From assembly GCF_039537505.1 (NCBI RefSeq), contig NZ_BAABAQ010000009.1, positions 62,001 to 126,000 of the forward strand: a DNA stretch of 64,000 nucleotides, in the 5' to 3' direction. Made by a program: the position numbers and the translations under genes. Positions 17,190-25,500 of the stretch are shown in pieces (the first letter of the stretch is position 1; each line of letters opens with the position of its first letter). The notes under the pieces are model-generated. The model was not told the origin of the DNA. It saw only the letters and a program-made list of their open reading frames with translations, and did no database searches. Source of the stretch: Streptosporangium oxazolinicum. Lineage in GTDB: Bacteria; Actinomycetota; Actinomycetes; Streptosporangiales; Streptosporangiaceae.

Positions 17190-17819
17190 GTGCCCGACCC
17201 GTACCTGACTCCGCGGGAGACCACGGAACACGAGATCGAGATCAAGCGCTCCCGGTTCCTGTGCGCGGTCGGCCCGGCCCCCTCCGAGGAGGCGGCGAGG
17301 GAGTTCGTCGCCACCCGCAGGCGGCTGTACGGCGACGCCACGCACAACTGCTCGGCGTACGTGATCGGCGGCGACCGCCGGGTCCAGCGGGCCGACGACG
17401 ACGGCGAGCCCGGCGGCACCGCCGGGACCCCGATGCTGGAGACCCTGCTGCGCCGGGGCGTCGCCGACGCGGTGGCGGTGGTCACCCGATACTTCGGCGG
17501 GGTGAAACTCGGCGCCGGGGGCCTGGTCCGCGCGTACGGCTCGTCGGTCGGCAAGACGCTGGACCTCACGCCCCTGGCCGGGATGGTGCCCGCCAGGGTG
17601 ATGACCGTGACCGTGGACCACGTCAGGGCCGGGCGGCTGGAGAACGACCTGCGCGCCTCGCCGTACGAGGTCAGGGAGGTCCTCTACGGCGCGGACGTCG
17701 GCTTCCGCGTCGGGGTGCGCGAACGGGACCTGCCCGCCTTCCCCGGCTGGGTCGCCACGCTGACCGCGGGGCGCGCCGGGATCGAGCCGGGCGAGGCGAT
17801 CCACCTCAGGGACGCCTGA
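17190..17819 (+). CDS. YigZ/IMPACT-family protein
   Basis: This 209-residue cytoplasmic protein carries the IMPACT/UPF0029 core: ATHNCSAYVIG, DDDGEPGGTAGTPML and VVTRYFGGVKLGAGGLVRAY. A C-terminal ferredoxin-like domain follows. Eukaryotic IMPACT modulates Gcn2, and bacterial YigZ has been linked to translation or proline-peptide handling; the bacterial role is unsettled. GTG 17190 follows TACCCT (17178-17183) by 6 nt, the pattern of a leaderless mRNA, and no Shine-Dalgarno is seen. It lies close behind the sigma-GH128 gene but probably has its own promoter. Confidence 0.9.
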   Translation: MPDPYLTPRETTEHEIEIKRSRFLCAVGPAPSEEAAREFVATRRRLYGDATHNCSAYVIGGDRRVQRADDDGEPGGTAGTPMLETLLRRGVADAVAVVTRYFGGVKLGAGGLVRAYGSSVGKTLDLTPLAGMVPARVMTVTVDHVRAGRLENDLRASPYEVREVLYGADVGFRVGVRERDLPAFPGWVATLTAGRAGIEPGEAIHLRDA

Positions 17820-18183
17820 CCCGCGCCGGACTCCTGGACTCCCGCGCGAACCGGAGATCATTCCCCGGAAAGGCCCCGGACACGCGCCGACCCCGGGACG
17901 ACGAATGTGGGATGGGTCACACTCGCCGCGGGACGGCGGCACTGATCGACGGCCCCGGCCGCCCGTCCCCCGGGGCGCGACGGGCTCCGCCCGCGCCCCC
18001 GCAACCCCCGTCCTGGCCGCTTGGCGCCGCCCTGACGTGCGGGAATCCCGGGGAACCCCCGGCCCGCACGGCCGCGTCGCGGGCGGCTGCGGTTTTCCGC
18101 AGCCGCGCTCTACGGCGCGCACCCGGCGAGGTGGGAAGCGTTCCGCATCCACACCGTACGCAGCTCTCCGTAGCCTTGTCCCT
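17820..18183. other. Intergenic, nothing recognised
   Basis: No gene or repeat was recognised. The right edge carries the dedA -10 box TAGCCT (18171-18176), 7 nt before ATG 18184, which fits a leaderless transcript. Confidence 0.5.
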
Positions 18184-18819
18184 ATGAGTTCACCGAATGT
18201 CGACGGGATCGCCGGATGGGCGATCAACCTTATGGAAACCCTGGGCGCGCCCGGGGCGGGGCTGGCGATCGCACTCGAGAACCTGTTCCCGCCCCTGCCC
18301 AGCGAGGTGATCCTGCCGCTGGCCGGGTTCACCGCGAGCAAGGGGAACATGGGGCTGTTCGACGCCGTGCTCTGGACGACCCTGGGATCGGTGGTCGGCG
18401 CGCTGGCGCTGTACGGGGTCGGGGCCCTGCTGGGCCGGGCGCGCGTGGTGGCCATCGCCGCCAGGCTGCCGCTGGTCAGCGTCTCCGACATCGAGAGGAC
18501 CGAGGCGTGGTTCGCCAGGCACGGCAGGAAGACCGTCTTCTTCGGCCGGATGATCCCCATCTTCCGCAGCCTCATCTCGATCCCGGCGGGGGTCGAGCGG
18601 ATGCCGATCACGATCTTCACCCTCCTCACCACCCTGGGCAGCCTCATCTGGAACACGGCCTTCGTGATGGCGGGGTTCCTGCTCGGTGAGCAGTGGGACC
18701 TGGTCGAGCAGTACATGGGGATCGTGTCGAAGGCGGTGCTGGGCATCGTGATCCTCGCCGTGATCGTCTTCATCGTGGTCAGGCTGTCCGACAGGCGCAA
18801 GGGCAGGCACCACGCGTAG
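18184..18819 (+). CDS. DedA-family membrane protein
   Basis: This 211-residue polytopic protein has the DedA/SNARE-associated fold: re-entrant helix ALENLFPPLPSEVILPLAGF, then FFGRMIPIFRSLISIPAGV and GSLIWNTAF. It ends in a hydrophobic helix and a basic tail (SDRRKGRHH). DedA proteins act as lipid scramblases or transporters for undecaprenyl phosphate and phospholipids and help maintain proton-motive force. ATG 18184 lies 7 nt after TAGCCT with no Shine-Dalgarno, consistent with leaderless expression. Confidence 0.92.
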   Translation: MSSPNVDGIAGWAINLMETLGAPGAGLAIALENLFPPLPSEVILPLAGFTASKGNMGLFDAVLWTTLGSVVGALALYGVGALLGRARVVAIAARLPLVSVSDIERTEAWFARHGRKTVFFGRMIPIFRSLISIPAGVERMPITIFTLLTTLGSLIWNTAFVMAGFLLGEQWDLVEQYMGIVSKAVLGIVILAVIVFIVVRLSDRRKGRHHA

Positions 18820-18914
18820 CCGTGAACGCGCCGATCAGGGCCCGCCGGGAGTGGCGGGGCTCGCGCCCGGGTCCTCGGCCCCGGTCGCTCCCCCTCCTCT
18901 CCCGGCGGGCCCTT

Positions 18915-18969
18915 TTCCACGCGTCTTCCACGCGTCTTCCACGCGTCTTCCACGCGTCTTCCACGCGTC
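18915..18969. repeat. Five perfect 11-bp tandem repeats
   Basis: TTCCACGCGTC is repeated five times without mismatch (18915-18969). Each unit contains the palindrome ACGCGT. The array lies 96 bp after the dedA stop, between convergent genes. The 11-bp period is not a codon multiple, which argues against coding use. Confidence 0.95.
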
Positions 18970-19011
18970 GCGCAGAGCCGGGAGGGCGAGAGCCGGAAAG
19001 GACGTGGCGGA

Positions 19012-19488
19012 TCAGGGGGATGTCGATCCGGCGCGCCGCCGGTGGCGCGAGCGGGCCAGGTCGTGGGCCGTGCGAAGCAGCTCCAGGACCGCCTGCTCCG
19101 TCCTCGGCCCCGGGTTCACCACGGCGAGCCAGCCCAGCGGGCCGTAGACGGGGTGCGCCATCACGGAGTCGGCCACGCTCGGGTCGGCCTCGCTCGCGGG
19201 CGCGTCGCGCGGCCGCAGCCCCGTCCAGCTGACGAAGGCGTCCTTTCCCGCGGAGACGTTCAGGCGGAAGGCGCCGGGACGGTTCAGCCGTGACCGCTCG
19301 TCCTCCGGGTAGTCCTTCGTCACGATCGTCGCGAAGGGCTGGGTCGCCTTCGGGACCTCGCCGTCGGGCGCGTAGTAGAAGAACACGTCGCCCCAGCTGA
19401 GCTCGGGTGAACCGTCCCCGGGGCCCGGCCTGAGGATCAGGATCCCGTCGAGGCCGCTGAGGAATTCGATGATCTCGTCGATACTCAT
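19012..19488 (-). CDS. DUF6194-family protein
   Basis: A 158-residue soluble protein. It opens with MSIDEIIEFLSGLDGILILR, followed by LSWGDVFFYYAPDG, FATIVTKDYPEDERSRL and GAFRLNVSAGKDAF, the conserved blocks of the actinobacterial DUF6194 family. The mid-part (WTGLRPRD, GPLGWLAVVNP) resembles MmcQ/YjbR-type folds. No activity is known. An in-frame ATG at 19509 would add seven residues; neither start has a clear Shine-Dalgarno. The gene diverges from the MerR-type regulator across about 90 bp, which makes it a plausible target. Confidence 0.8.
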   Translation of the reverse strand: MSIDEIIEFLSGLDGILILRPGPGDGSPELSWGDVFFYYAPDGEVPKATQPFATIVTKDYPEDERSRLNRPGAFRLNVSAGKDAFVSWTGLRPRDAPASEADPSVADSVMAHPVYGPLGWLAVVNPGPRTEQAVLELLRTAHDLARSRHRRRAGSTSP

Positions 19489-19575
19489 GTGTTGTAGCGT
19501 GTCATTCATGTGGTTGTGGAGACTTTTCCCCGGATACGTCGAGGTAGACGGGTGAAAAGTCGCAAATCAACTAAT

Positions 19576-20268
19576 ATGCGGACGGTCGACGTCGCACGCC
19601 ACGCCGGGTGCTCCGTCCAGCAGGTGCGCAACCTGGAGCGCGACGGCGTGCTGCCCCCGGCGACGCGCACCGGCACGGGATACCGGGTCTACGACGAGGC
19701 GCACCTGCGCTCCGCGCTGGCCTATCGAGCCCTCGCGGCCGGTGCGGGGCCGGCCGAGGCCAGGCGGATCATGCGCGCGGCGCACGCGTACCCCGCCTCG
19801 GACCTGCTCGCCCTGCTCGACGCGGCACACGCCCGGCTCGACACGGAGCGGCGGGAGCTCGGGCTGGCCAGGGAGGCCGCCGAGACGATCTCCGGGGAGT
19901 CGATCGGCGACGTACGCCCCTCGGACGTCATGGGCGTCTCCGAGCTCGCCGTCGCGCTCGGCGTACGCCCCTCGACGCTGCGGCACTGGGACGCGGAGGG
20001 CCTCGTCGTACCCCGGCGGGACTCCCCGGGAGGACCGCGACGATACCTCCCGGACGATGTCCGGGACGCGCGGATCGTCCACCAGCTGCGCATGGCCGGC
20101 TATCGCATCGCCCCGCTGCGGGCGCTCATGCCGGAGCTGCGGCGCACCCGCCGCTGGGACGAGGTGATGGCCACGCTGGCCGCCCGGGACGCGAGCGTCG
20201 ACGCCCGGTCGAGGGCCCTCCTCGACGGCGCCGCCGCGCTCGGCGCGTTGATCACACCGTCGGCCTGA
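19576..20268 (+). CDS. MerR-type regulator with two tandem HTH domains
   Basis: This 230-residue protein contains two MerR-like DNA-binding modules in one chain. The first, at residues 1-70, has TVDVARHAGCSVQQVRNLER, then GYRVYDEAHL. The second, at about 118-190, has GVSELAVALGVRPSTLRHWD, then PRRYLPDDVRDARIV. A linker of roughly 45 helical residues joins them. MerR proteins normally dimerise to present two modules, so this is a covalent pair that could bind as a monomer. No metal- or drug-binding cysteines are visible. ATG 19576 starts directly at the HTH; GTG 19552, with GAGGTAG upstream, is an alternative start adding eight residues. Confidence 0.82.
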   Translation: MRTVDVARHAGCSVQQVRNLERDGVLPPATRTGTGYRVYDEAHLRSALAYRALAAGAGPAEARRIMRAAHAYPASDLLALLDAAHARLDTERRELGLAREAAETISGESIGDVRPSDVMGVSELAVALGVRPSTLRHWDAEGLVVPRRDSPGGPRRYLPDDVRDARIVHQLRMAGYRIAPLRALMPELRRTRRWDEVMATLAARDASVDARSRALLDGAAALGALITPSA

Positions 20269-20339
20269 GACCGGCGGTGTGGTTTTCCGCAGTCCCGGAA
20301 CGGCCACGTACCCCATTCCGGCCACGTCCCGATCGTTTG

Positions 20340-20355
20340 TAGCCTCAAGGGCATG
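20340..20355 (+). promoter_or_regulatory. Leaderless-type -10 element before the TCS leader ORF
   Basis: TAGCCT (20340-20345) is followed by 7 nt and ATG 20353. The same hexamer and spacing occur at dedA (18171-18186). Confidence 0.5.
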
Positions 20356-20469
20356 TCAGATGGGCCGGTTGGACCGGTGGAAAGCCTTGGGACGTCGATC
20401 GTGGGTGCCGGGGCGACCGAGCGGTACGAGGGACGGCGGGACGCTTGCCGCCCCTCGTACCGCCGCTGA
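20353..20469 (+). CDS. 38-codon ORF upstream of the histidine kinase
   Basis: The ORF encodes a 38-residue peptide beginning MSDGPVGPVES and ending RPSYRR. It has no homology signature that I recognise. Its ATG lies 7 nt after TAGCCT with no Shine-Dalgarno. Its TGA (20467-20469) overlaps GAGGGG (20468-20473), the likely ribosome site of the kinase GTG at 20478. This suggests translational coupling of kinase synthesis to translation of the short ORF. It could instead be the displaced N-terminus of the kinase after a frameshift. Confidence 0.5.
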   Translation: MSDGPVGPVESLGTSIVGAGATERYEGRRDACRPSYRR

Positions 20470-20477
20470 GGGGCGGC

Positions 20478-21581
20478 GTGGGTCCCGCCGCCGAGGGGCT
20501 GCGGCTGCTGCGCGCGGTGGTCCTCGGGACGGTCACCGCCCTGCTCGACGTCGTGTTCCTGCTGCTCGCGCTGCCGTTCGCCGGTCATCCGGCCGTGCGG
20601 GGGACGGCCCGGCGGCTGGCCGTGATCGAGGCCCGCCGCCTGCGTCTCGACCCCGCCGCCCTCGACCTCGGCACGGATCGCCCAGACGGCCGGGAGCTGC
20701 GCTACCTGGCGGCCAGGGTGCCGGTGGGCGTGCTCGGCGGCCTGGTGCTCACCCTGCTCGTCTACGGCGTCGGGGTGGCCGTCACCCTCGTCTGGTCCTG
20801 GGGGAGGGGCCTGCCGTTCGACGGCATGACGCCGAGTGTGCCGCTGCTCGCCTACCTTCTCCTGGGGGGCGTCGTCCTGCTGTTCCTGGACCTGTCGGGC
20901 CTGGCGGGGGTGCACGCGCTGGAACGGCGGCTGGCCGTGCGCATGCTCGGCCCCGACCCCGCCGACGCGCTGCGGCGCCGCATCACCGAGCTGGCCGAGA
21001 GCCGCGCGGGCGTGCTGGAGGCCGTCGACTCCGAGCGGCGCAGGATCGAGCGGGACCTGCACGACGGGCTGCAGCAGCGACTGGTGGCGCTGTCCATGCT
21101 GGTCGGCCGGGCGCGCAGAGGGCGCTCCGAACTGCTCGCGCAGGCGCACGAGGAGGCGCAGCAGGCGTTGGCCGAGCTCCGTGAGGTCGCCTGGCGGGTC
21201 TACCCGTCGGGGCTGGACTCCCTCGGGCTCGCCGACGCGCTGGCCGGGGTGGCCGAGCGCTCCGGCGTCCCGGTCAAGGTCGTCTGCGAGCTGTCCGTAC
21301 GACCGCCGATGGCGGTGCAGACGGCGTCGTACTTCGTGGTCAGCGAGGCGGTGACCAACGCGGCCAAGCACGCCCGCGCCACCGCGATCACCGTCGAGGT
21401 TCGCGAACGCGACACAATGGTCGTCGTGTGTGTACGGGACGACGGCCTGGGCGGGGCGAGCGCGGCGGGCGGCGGCCTGTCGGGCCTGGCCCGGAGGGTG
21501 GCCGCGCTGGACGGCCGCCTCCGCGTCGACAGCCCGCCCGGCGGGCCCACCACGATCACCGCGGAGCTCCCGTGCGGGTGA
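20478..21581 (+). CDS. NarL-type sensor histidine kinase
   Basis: The 367-residue membrane kinase opens with two pairs of hydrophobic helices in residues 10-145 (AVVLGTVTALLDVVFLLLAL; VPLLAYLLLGGVVLLFL), a sensor layout with little periplasmic sequence. The HisKA_3 phosphoacceptor motif is SERRRIERDLHDGLQQRLV, and the HATPase includes SEAVTNAAKHA and DDGLGG with a late GGGLSGLARR. The stimulus is unknown. GTG 20478 has GAGGGG just upstream; TTG 20445 is a longer alternative without a ribosome site. Its stop overlaps the start of the response regulator, so the two are cotranscribed. Confidence 0.85.
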   Translation: MGPAAEGLRLLRAVVLGTVTALLDVVFLLLALPFAGHPAVRGTARRLAVIEARRLRLDPAALDLGTDRPDGRELRYLAARVPVGVLGGLVLTLLVYGVGVAVTLVWSWGRGLPFDGMTPSVPLLAYLLLGGVVLLFLDLSGLAGVHALERRLAVRMLGPDPADALRRRITELAESRAGVLEAVDSERRRIERDLHDGLQQRLVALSMLVGRARRGRSELLAQAHEEAQQALAELREVAWRVYPSGLDSLGLADALAGVAERSGVPVKVVCELSVRPPMAVQTASYFVVSEAVTNAAKHARATAITVEVRERDTMVVVCVRDDGLGGASAAGGGLSGLARRVAALDGRLRVDSPPGGPTTITAELPCG

Positions 21582-22216
21582 TCCTGGCCGAGGACTCCAC
21601 GCTGCTGCGCGAGGGGCTCGTCCGGCTGCTGCTGGAGGAGGGCCACGAGGTCCCGGCCGCGGTCGGCGACGGCGAGGCGCTCGTCGCCGCGGTCGCCGAA
21701 CACCGTCCCGATGTCGTGGTCGCCGACGTGCGGATGCCGCCGACCCACACCGACGAGGGGCTGCGGGCGGTGCTGGAGATCCGGCGGCGCCACCCGGGGA
21801 CGCGCGTGCTGGTCCTGTCGCAGTACGTCGAGAAGCGCTACGCCACCGAGCTGATGACCGGTGACGTGGACGGGGTGGGCTATCTGCTCAAGGACCGGGT
21901 GGCCCAGGTCGCCGACTTCCTCGACGCGCTCGACCGTGTCGGGGCCGGGGGAGCGGCCTTCGACCCCGAGGTGGTACGCCAGCTCCTGGCCAGGACCACC
22001 CACGCCGATCCGCTGGGCCGCCTGACCTCCCGCGAGCGTGAGGTGCTCGACCACATGGCCCAGGGTCTGACCAACGCCTCCACCGCCGAGCGGCTGCACG
22101 TCTCCCAGAGCGCCGTCGAGAAGCACGTCAACGCCATCTTCGACAAACTCGGCCTGCTGCACGTCACCGGCTACAGCCGCCGCGTCCTGGCCGTGCTGCG
22201 CTACCTCGGCTCCTGA
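21572..22216 (+). CDS. NarL/LuxR-family response regulator
   Basis: This 214-residue DNA-binding partner of the upstream kinase has a receiver domain in residues 1-125: acidic pocket AEDSTLL, phosphoacceptor Asp in VVVADVRMP, and switch lysine in YLLKDR. The LuxR HTH is at about 148-210 (LTSREREVLDHMAQGLTN and SQSAVEKHVNAIFDKLGL). GTG 21572 overlaps the kinase stop by 10 nt and has GGAG 6 nt upstream; GTG 21578 is another possible start. The regulon is not evident from the neighbours. Confidence 0.9.
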   Translation: MRVILAEDSTLLREGLVRLLLEEGHEVPAAVGDGEALVAAVAEHRPDVVVADVRMPPTHTDEGLRAVLEIRRRHPGTRVLVLSQYVEKRYATELMTGDVDGVGYLLKDRVAQVADFLDALDRVGAGGAAFDPEVVRQLLARTTHADPLGRLTSREREVLDHMAQGLTNASTAERLHVSQSAVEKHVNAIFDKLGLLHVTGYSRRVLAVLRYLGS

Positions 22217-22380
22217 GCGTGGGTTTCGACCGCCGCCCTGGGTTCTCCACCGCCACGACAAGGGCCACGGTGCGCTCGGGCCCTCGCCGGACGTGTGAAC
22301 ACCTGGCCCAAGGTGGGCCCCTGGAAGATCGGTGGCATCGTGGCGCGGCGCTCGTACTCGTATGAGCCGTCGATCCTCGG

Positions 22381-23091
22381 TCAGGCGACTCTGATGTCGA
22401 TCCGCGGGGAGTGCTTCGGATCCATCCAGCGCAGCACCCGCAGCAGTTTGTCGGCCGGCAGGCTGACACAACCGCTGGTGGGCCCGCCGTTGCTGACGTG
22501 GAGGAAGATCGCGCTACCCAGGTGGGGTGTGCGCTTCTCGGTGTTGTAGGCGATCACGGCGCCGTAGTCGTAGGCCGGGGGGTTCATCATGTCCTCGGGG
22601 GCGACCCCCGGATCGGTGTGGCGGGTGTCCACCCACGTGTTGTAGAGAGGACTGGCGGAATCGTCGTTCCACTTGTCGTAGGAGAACGCCCGCCGGTAGG
22701 GGAACTTCACACCGGGATCGGGTTTGGCCCCGAACATGAAGTCGAACCCGTACGTGCCGGACGGGGTGCGCCCGTCGCCCTCCCGCTTCTGGCCCGGCGG
22801 GGCGATGCCGCTTCTGCCGACGTTCGCCGTCCACGGCCCGTACGTCCTCACCCAGCGGCCGTTCTCCGCGGTGTAGGCGACCAGTGTGGCGGTGCTCCTC
22901 TGGTAGGCGTCGGCCGTCACGGTGATGAGCTGCCGTCCCGGCGACGGGGGTGGCAGGGCGGTGGCCGTGGAGGCGGAGACGGCACGGGCACCGAAGGACC
23001 CGCTGAAGGCCATGACGAGTGCGAGCAGGGCGGCGCTCACGAGGGAGGCCGTTCTCACGTTCGCGGGCGCCCTCCGGTCAACGTTGTCCAT
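22381..23091 (-). CDS. Secreted L,D-transpeptidase (YkuD family)
   Basis: This 236-residue exported protein has a signal anchor at residues 13-40. The catalytic domain ends with the YkuD signature HVSNGGPTSGCVSLP (catalytic His and Cys). It should form 3-3 peptidoglycan cross-links or attach proteins to the wall. ATG 23091 lies 6 nt after TAACCT on the minus strand, another leaderless-type start. Its last about 18 codons and 3' flank are duplicated at 31128-31243 within a chimeric ORF. It is adjacent to and codirectional with the M15 peptidase. Confidence 0.9.
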   Translation of the reverse strand: MDNVDRRAPANVRTASLVSAALLALVMAFSGSFGARAVSASTATALPPPSPGRQLITVTADAYQRSTATLVAYTAENGRWVRTYGPWTANVGRSGIAPPGQKREGDGRTPSGTYGFDFMFGAKPDPGVKFPYRRAFSYDKWNDDSASPLYNTWVDTRHTDPGVAPEDMMNPPAYDYGAVIAYNTEKRTPHLGSAIFLHVSNGGPTSGCVSLPADKLLRVLRWMDPKHSPRIDIRVA

Positions 23092-23297
23092 ACGTGCAGG
23101 TTAACCAGGTCAGAGGCGTGCTCGGTGTGGCTGAGGGCCAGGTCAGAGCCTTGATCATGGTAGATGCCTCGCTCGCGCCGGACGTTCTCGGCCACGTCGC
23201 GCGGTGACGCCGGCCCCGGCTCACATCCGCTCAGAGCGCACCAGCCGCCGGTGGCTCCCACCGCGGCACGGCACCGGGAGATCTCAGCGCGAAGGCG

Positions 23298-24038
23298 TCA
23301 CTGCCCGTTCTGGGAGAAGTGCTGGTAGTCCTTCGAGGTCGACCATGATCCGCCCCAGCCCCAGCCGATCTTCTTGAACGCGCGAACCACGTCGTCACCG
23401 GGGTTGATGACTCCCGGCCGGTCCAAGGGTCGCCGGACGTAGCCCTTCGCGTTCGGGGGATCGACGGTGCCGCCCGGATAGGGATGGATGTAGGGGTTCT
23501 CCCGGGTGTTGACATCGATCGCCAGGCCGTAGGCGTGCTGCGACCAGTTGCCGCTGGTCCCGACGCGCCGGCAGTTGAAGCCCGAGGTGTTGTCCGCCGC
23601 CATGGAGGCGTCGTCGCTGCCCTTGTAGGCTTCCACCGGCTGCATCCGCCGGATGGGAAAGCGCTGACCGTACAGCTCCTTGAAGACCGAGACGACCTGG
23701 TCGGCCACCGATTCGTTGATCACCATCTTTCCCGTACGGGGTCTGCCGTCGAAACCCCAGTAGGTCATGGTGATCATCCTGAGGTCGTCGGGTCGCACCG
23801 GGCATCCCCGACGCCAGGAATAGCGGAGCTGGCCCGCGGACACCCGCGTCACCGTGGCGGTGAACGCCTGCGATGTGCCCGGGGCAGGGGTCGCCGACGG
23901 GGACACCGGCGGGGACACCGGTGGGGTCGTCGGCGGGGTCACCGGCGGGGACGCCGCGACCGTCGCCGCGGCGATCCCGGTCACGCTGAGGAGAGCGAGT
24001 GCCGTCGCGGCCGACGTGTGGCGTGAAATGAATGCCAT
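23298..24038 (-). CDS. Secreted M15-family D-alanyl peptidase-like protein
   Basis: The 246-residue protein has a signal peptide (TALALLSVTGIAAATVAASP) and a Pro/Thr/Ser linker at 30-58. The M15/VanY-like domain contains the zinc and catalytic elements SQHAYGLAIDVNT and DYQHFS. It probably cleaves peptidoglycan stem peptides or cross-links outside the membrane. The linker is encoded by a small direct repeat (ggggacaccgg units). ATG 24038 lies 6 nt after TAGTCT with a purine run between, so it may be leaderless. The 5' part including this promoter is duplicated at 31243-31720. Confidence 0.9.
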   Translation of the reverse strand: MAFISRHTSAATALALLSVTGIAAATVAASPPVTPPTTPPVSPPVSPSATPAPGTSQAFTATVTRVSAGQLRYSWRRGCPVRPDDLRMITMTYWGFDGRPRTGKMVINESVADQVVSVFKELYGQRFPIRRMQPVEAYKGSDDASMAADNTSGFNCRRVGTSGNWSQHAYGLAIDVNTRENPYIHPYPGGTVDPPNAKGYVRRPLDRPGVINPGDDVVRAFKKIGWGWGGSWSTSKDYQHFSQNGQ

Positions 24039-24500
24039 CCCCCCAGACTAGGACCCTCCATCCGTCCGCCCTCATCGATACCCCCGCCTTGACGAGGTGT
24101 GGGGAACCCGCGCGGACGGCGCCTGCGAACCGTAAGGGGCAAAAGACAATCCGCAGGCGGGCGAACATGTATCGCGAGCACACTGCGATCAACGGGACAC
24201 AGTGATGATCATCGCGATTGTGCTCTTCGGTGCGGGTTCGCGTCGGATTCGGAGCGCGTCTTCCCGCACGTGATCCGGGGAGGCATTGAACCAGGCCCGA
24301 CGCTGCCGATTCCCGAGGAGAAGGGGCAATTACCGGCCATTGGGTCGCTGACGGTCGTAGGCTTCGGCCGCGGTGTTGCGGCCCGCTTGAGACGATGCCG
24401 GAGGCCGAGGTCACCATGCCGGGCACGGTGGGAACCCTTCTCCGGACGCTGCGCAGCAGCGGCGCGCGTTTTTGTCGGTGCCGGGTGCCATGATCGGCCG
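24039..24500. other. Intergenic, no gene seen
   Basis: It holds the promoter of the M15 gene at its left edge (its 24039-24140 part is duplicated near 31607-31720). A CATGAT -10-like element (24489-24494) sits 6 nt before the methyltransferase ATG. Otherwise nothing was recognised. Confidence 0.45.
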
Positions 24501-25160
24501 ATGCCGGAAAACAGTGCTTCGATCGCGTCCTTCTGGGATGCTGTCGCCGCTTCCTTCGACGAGGAGGCCGACCACGGCCTTCGTGATCCAGACGTCAGGA
24601 CCGCATGGGCGGAGCGCTTGCGGTGGTGGATGCCTGATTCGCCCGCCGACGTCCTGGACCTGGGGTGCGGCACCGGCTCGTTGTCCCTGGTGCTCGCCGA
24701 GCAGGGCCACCGGCCGGTTGGGGTGGATCTGGCGCCGCTGATGGTCGAGCAGGCTCAGCGCAAGCTCACGGAGGCCGGCTTCGACGCCGTGATGATGGTG
24801 GGCGATGCGAGCGACCCGCCCGCGCGCGCGGGGGTGTCCTTCGACGTGATCCTCTCCCGTCACCTGCTGTGGACCCTGCCTGATCCGCGGGAGGCGCTGC
24901 GCCGATGGATCGGCCTGCTGCGCCCCGGAGGGCGTCTGGTGCTCGTCGAGGGGCGCTGGGCGAGTGCCGAGCCGGGCGAGGATCAGCCCTATGAGGTGGA
25001 ATCGGAGGCGATGCCGTGGATGGGTGGGGTCGAGGCCGAGCGGCTTGCGCGGGTGCTACGCCCGCTGGTCAGGACGTTGCGCGTCGAGCCACTCCGTGAC
25101 GCCGCTTTGTGGGGGCGGCCCATCCAGGACGAGCGGTATGCCGTCGTTGCCTTCGCGTAG
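24501..25160 (+). CDS. Class I SAM-dependent methyltransferase
   Basis: This 219-residue soluble enzyme has the Rossmann motif I VLDLGCGTGSLSL, motif II VGVDLAPLMVEQA and post-motif LLRPGGRLVLVEGRW. The substrate is not predictable; the overall pattern resembles UbiE/Methyltransf_11 small-molecule methylases. The N-terminus SASIASFWDAVAASFDEEAD is typical of this group and supports ATG 24501. No operon partner is present. Confidence 0.88.
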   Translation: MPENSASIASFWDAVAASFDEEADHGLRDPDVRTAWAERLRWWMPDSPADVLDLGCGTGSLSLVLAEQGHRPVGVDLAPLMVEQAQRKLTEAGFDAVMMVGDASDPPARAGVSFDVILSRHLLWTLPDPREALRRWIGLLRPGGRLVLVEGRWASAEPGEDQPYEVESEAMPWMGGVEAERLARVLRPLVRTLRVEPLRDAALWGRPIQDERYAVVAFA

Positions 25161-25500
25161 CGATTCGCGATCCGATTCTCCCCGAAGGCCGGAGCGTGTC
25201 CCCCTGACAGGGGAGGTCCGTGAAGGTATCCGTGTTTGGGGCAGGCGGAGGCGGGCGATCGCCGTCGAAGCGTTCCGCCGTTGGCGTCGGGGTATGCCAT
25301 CTTTTGCGAGGGCCGAGCGCCTCCTCGGGGGAGGGATCGTGATCGGCCCATACCCGGGCCGCGGGTATCCGGTCGCGCCTGCGGGCGGGTGAGTTCGTAC
25401 GGATCGAAAATGCGGCGTCGACGACCGTGACCGCCGTGTCGTGCCCCTTCGAGGTGCGATCCACGCCGCCTGAAGATCACTCAACAGGGGGAGCGAAACC
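25161..25500. other. Intergenic, nothing recognised
   Basis: No gene was recognised. A weak CCCCTGACAGGGG hairpin near 25202-25214 may end the methyltransferase transcript. AGGGGGAG just before 25495 is the ribosome site for the next gene. Confidence 0.4.

Noticed and set aside
18915..18969. CRISPR-like array
   Set aside because: The 11-bp units are directly abutting with no spacers and no cas genes nearby; it is a simple tandem repeat.
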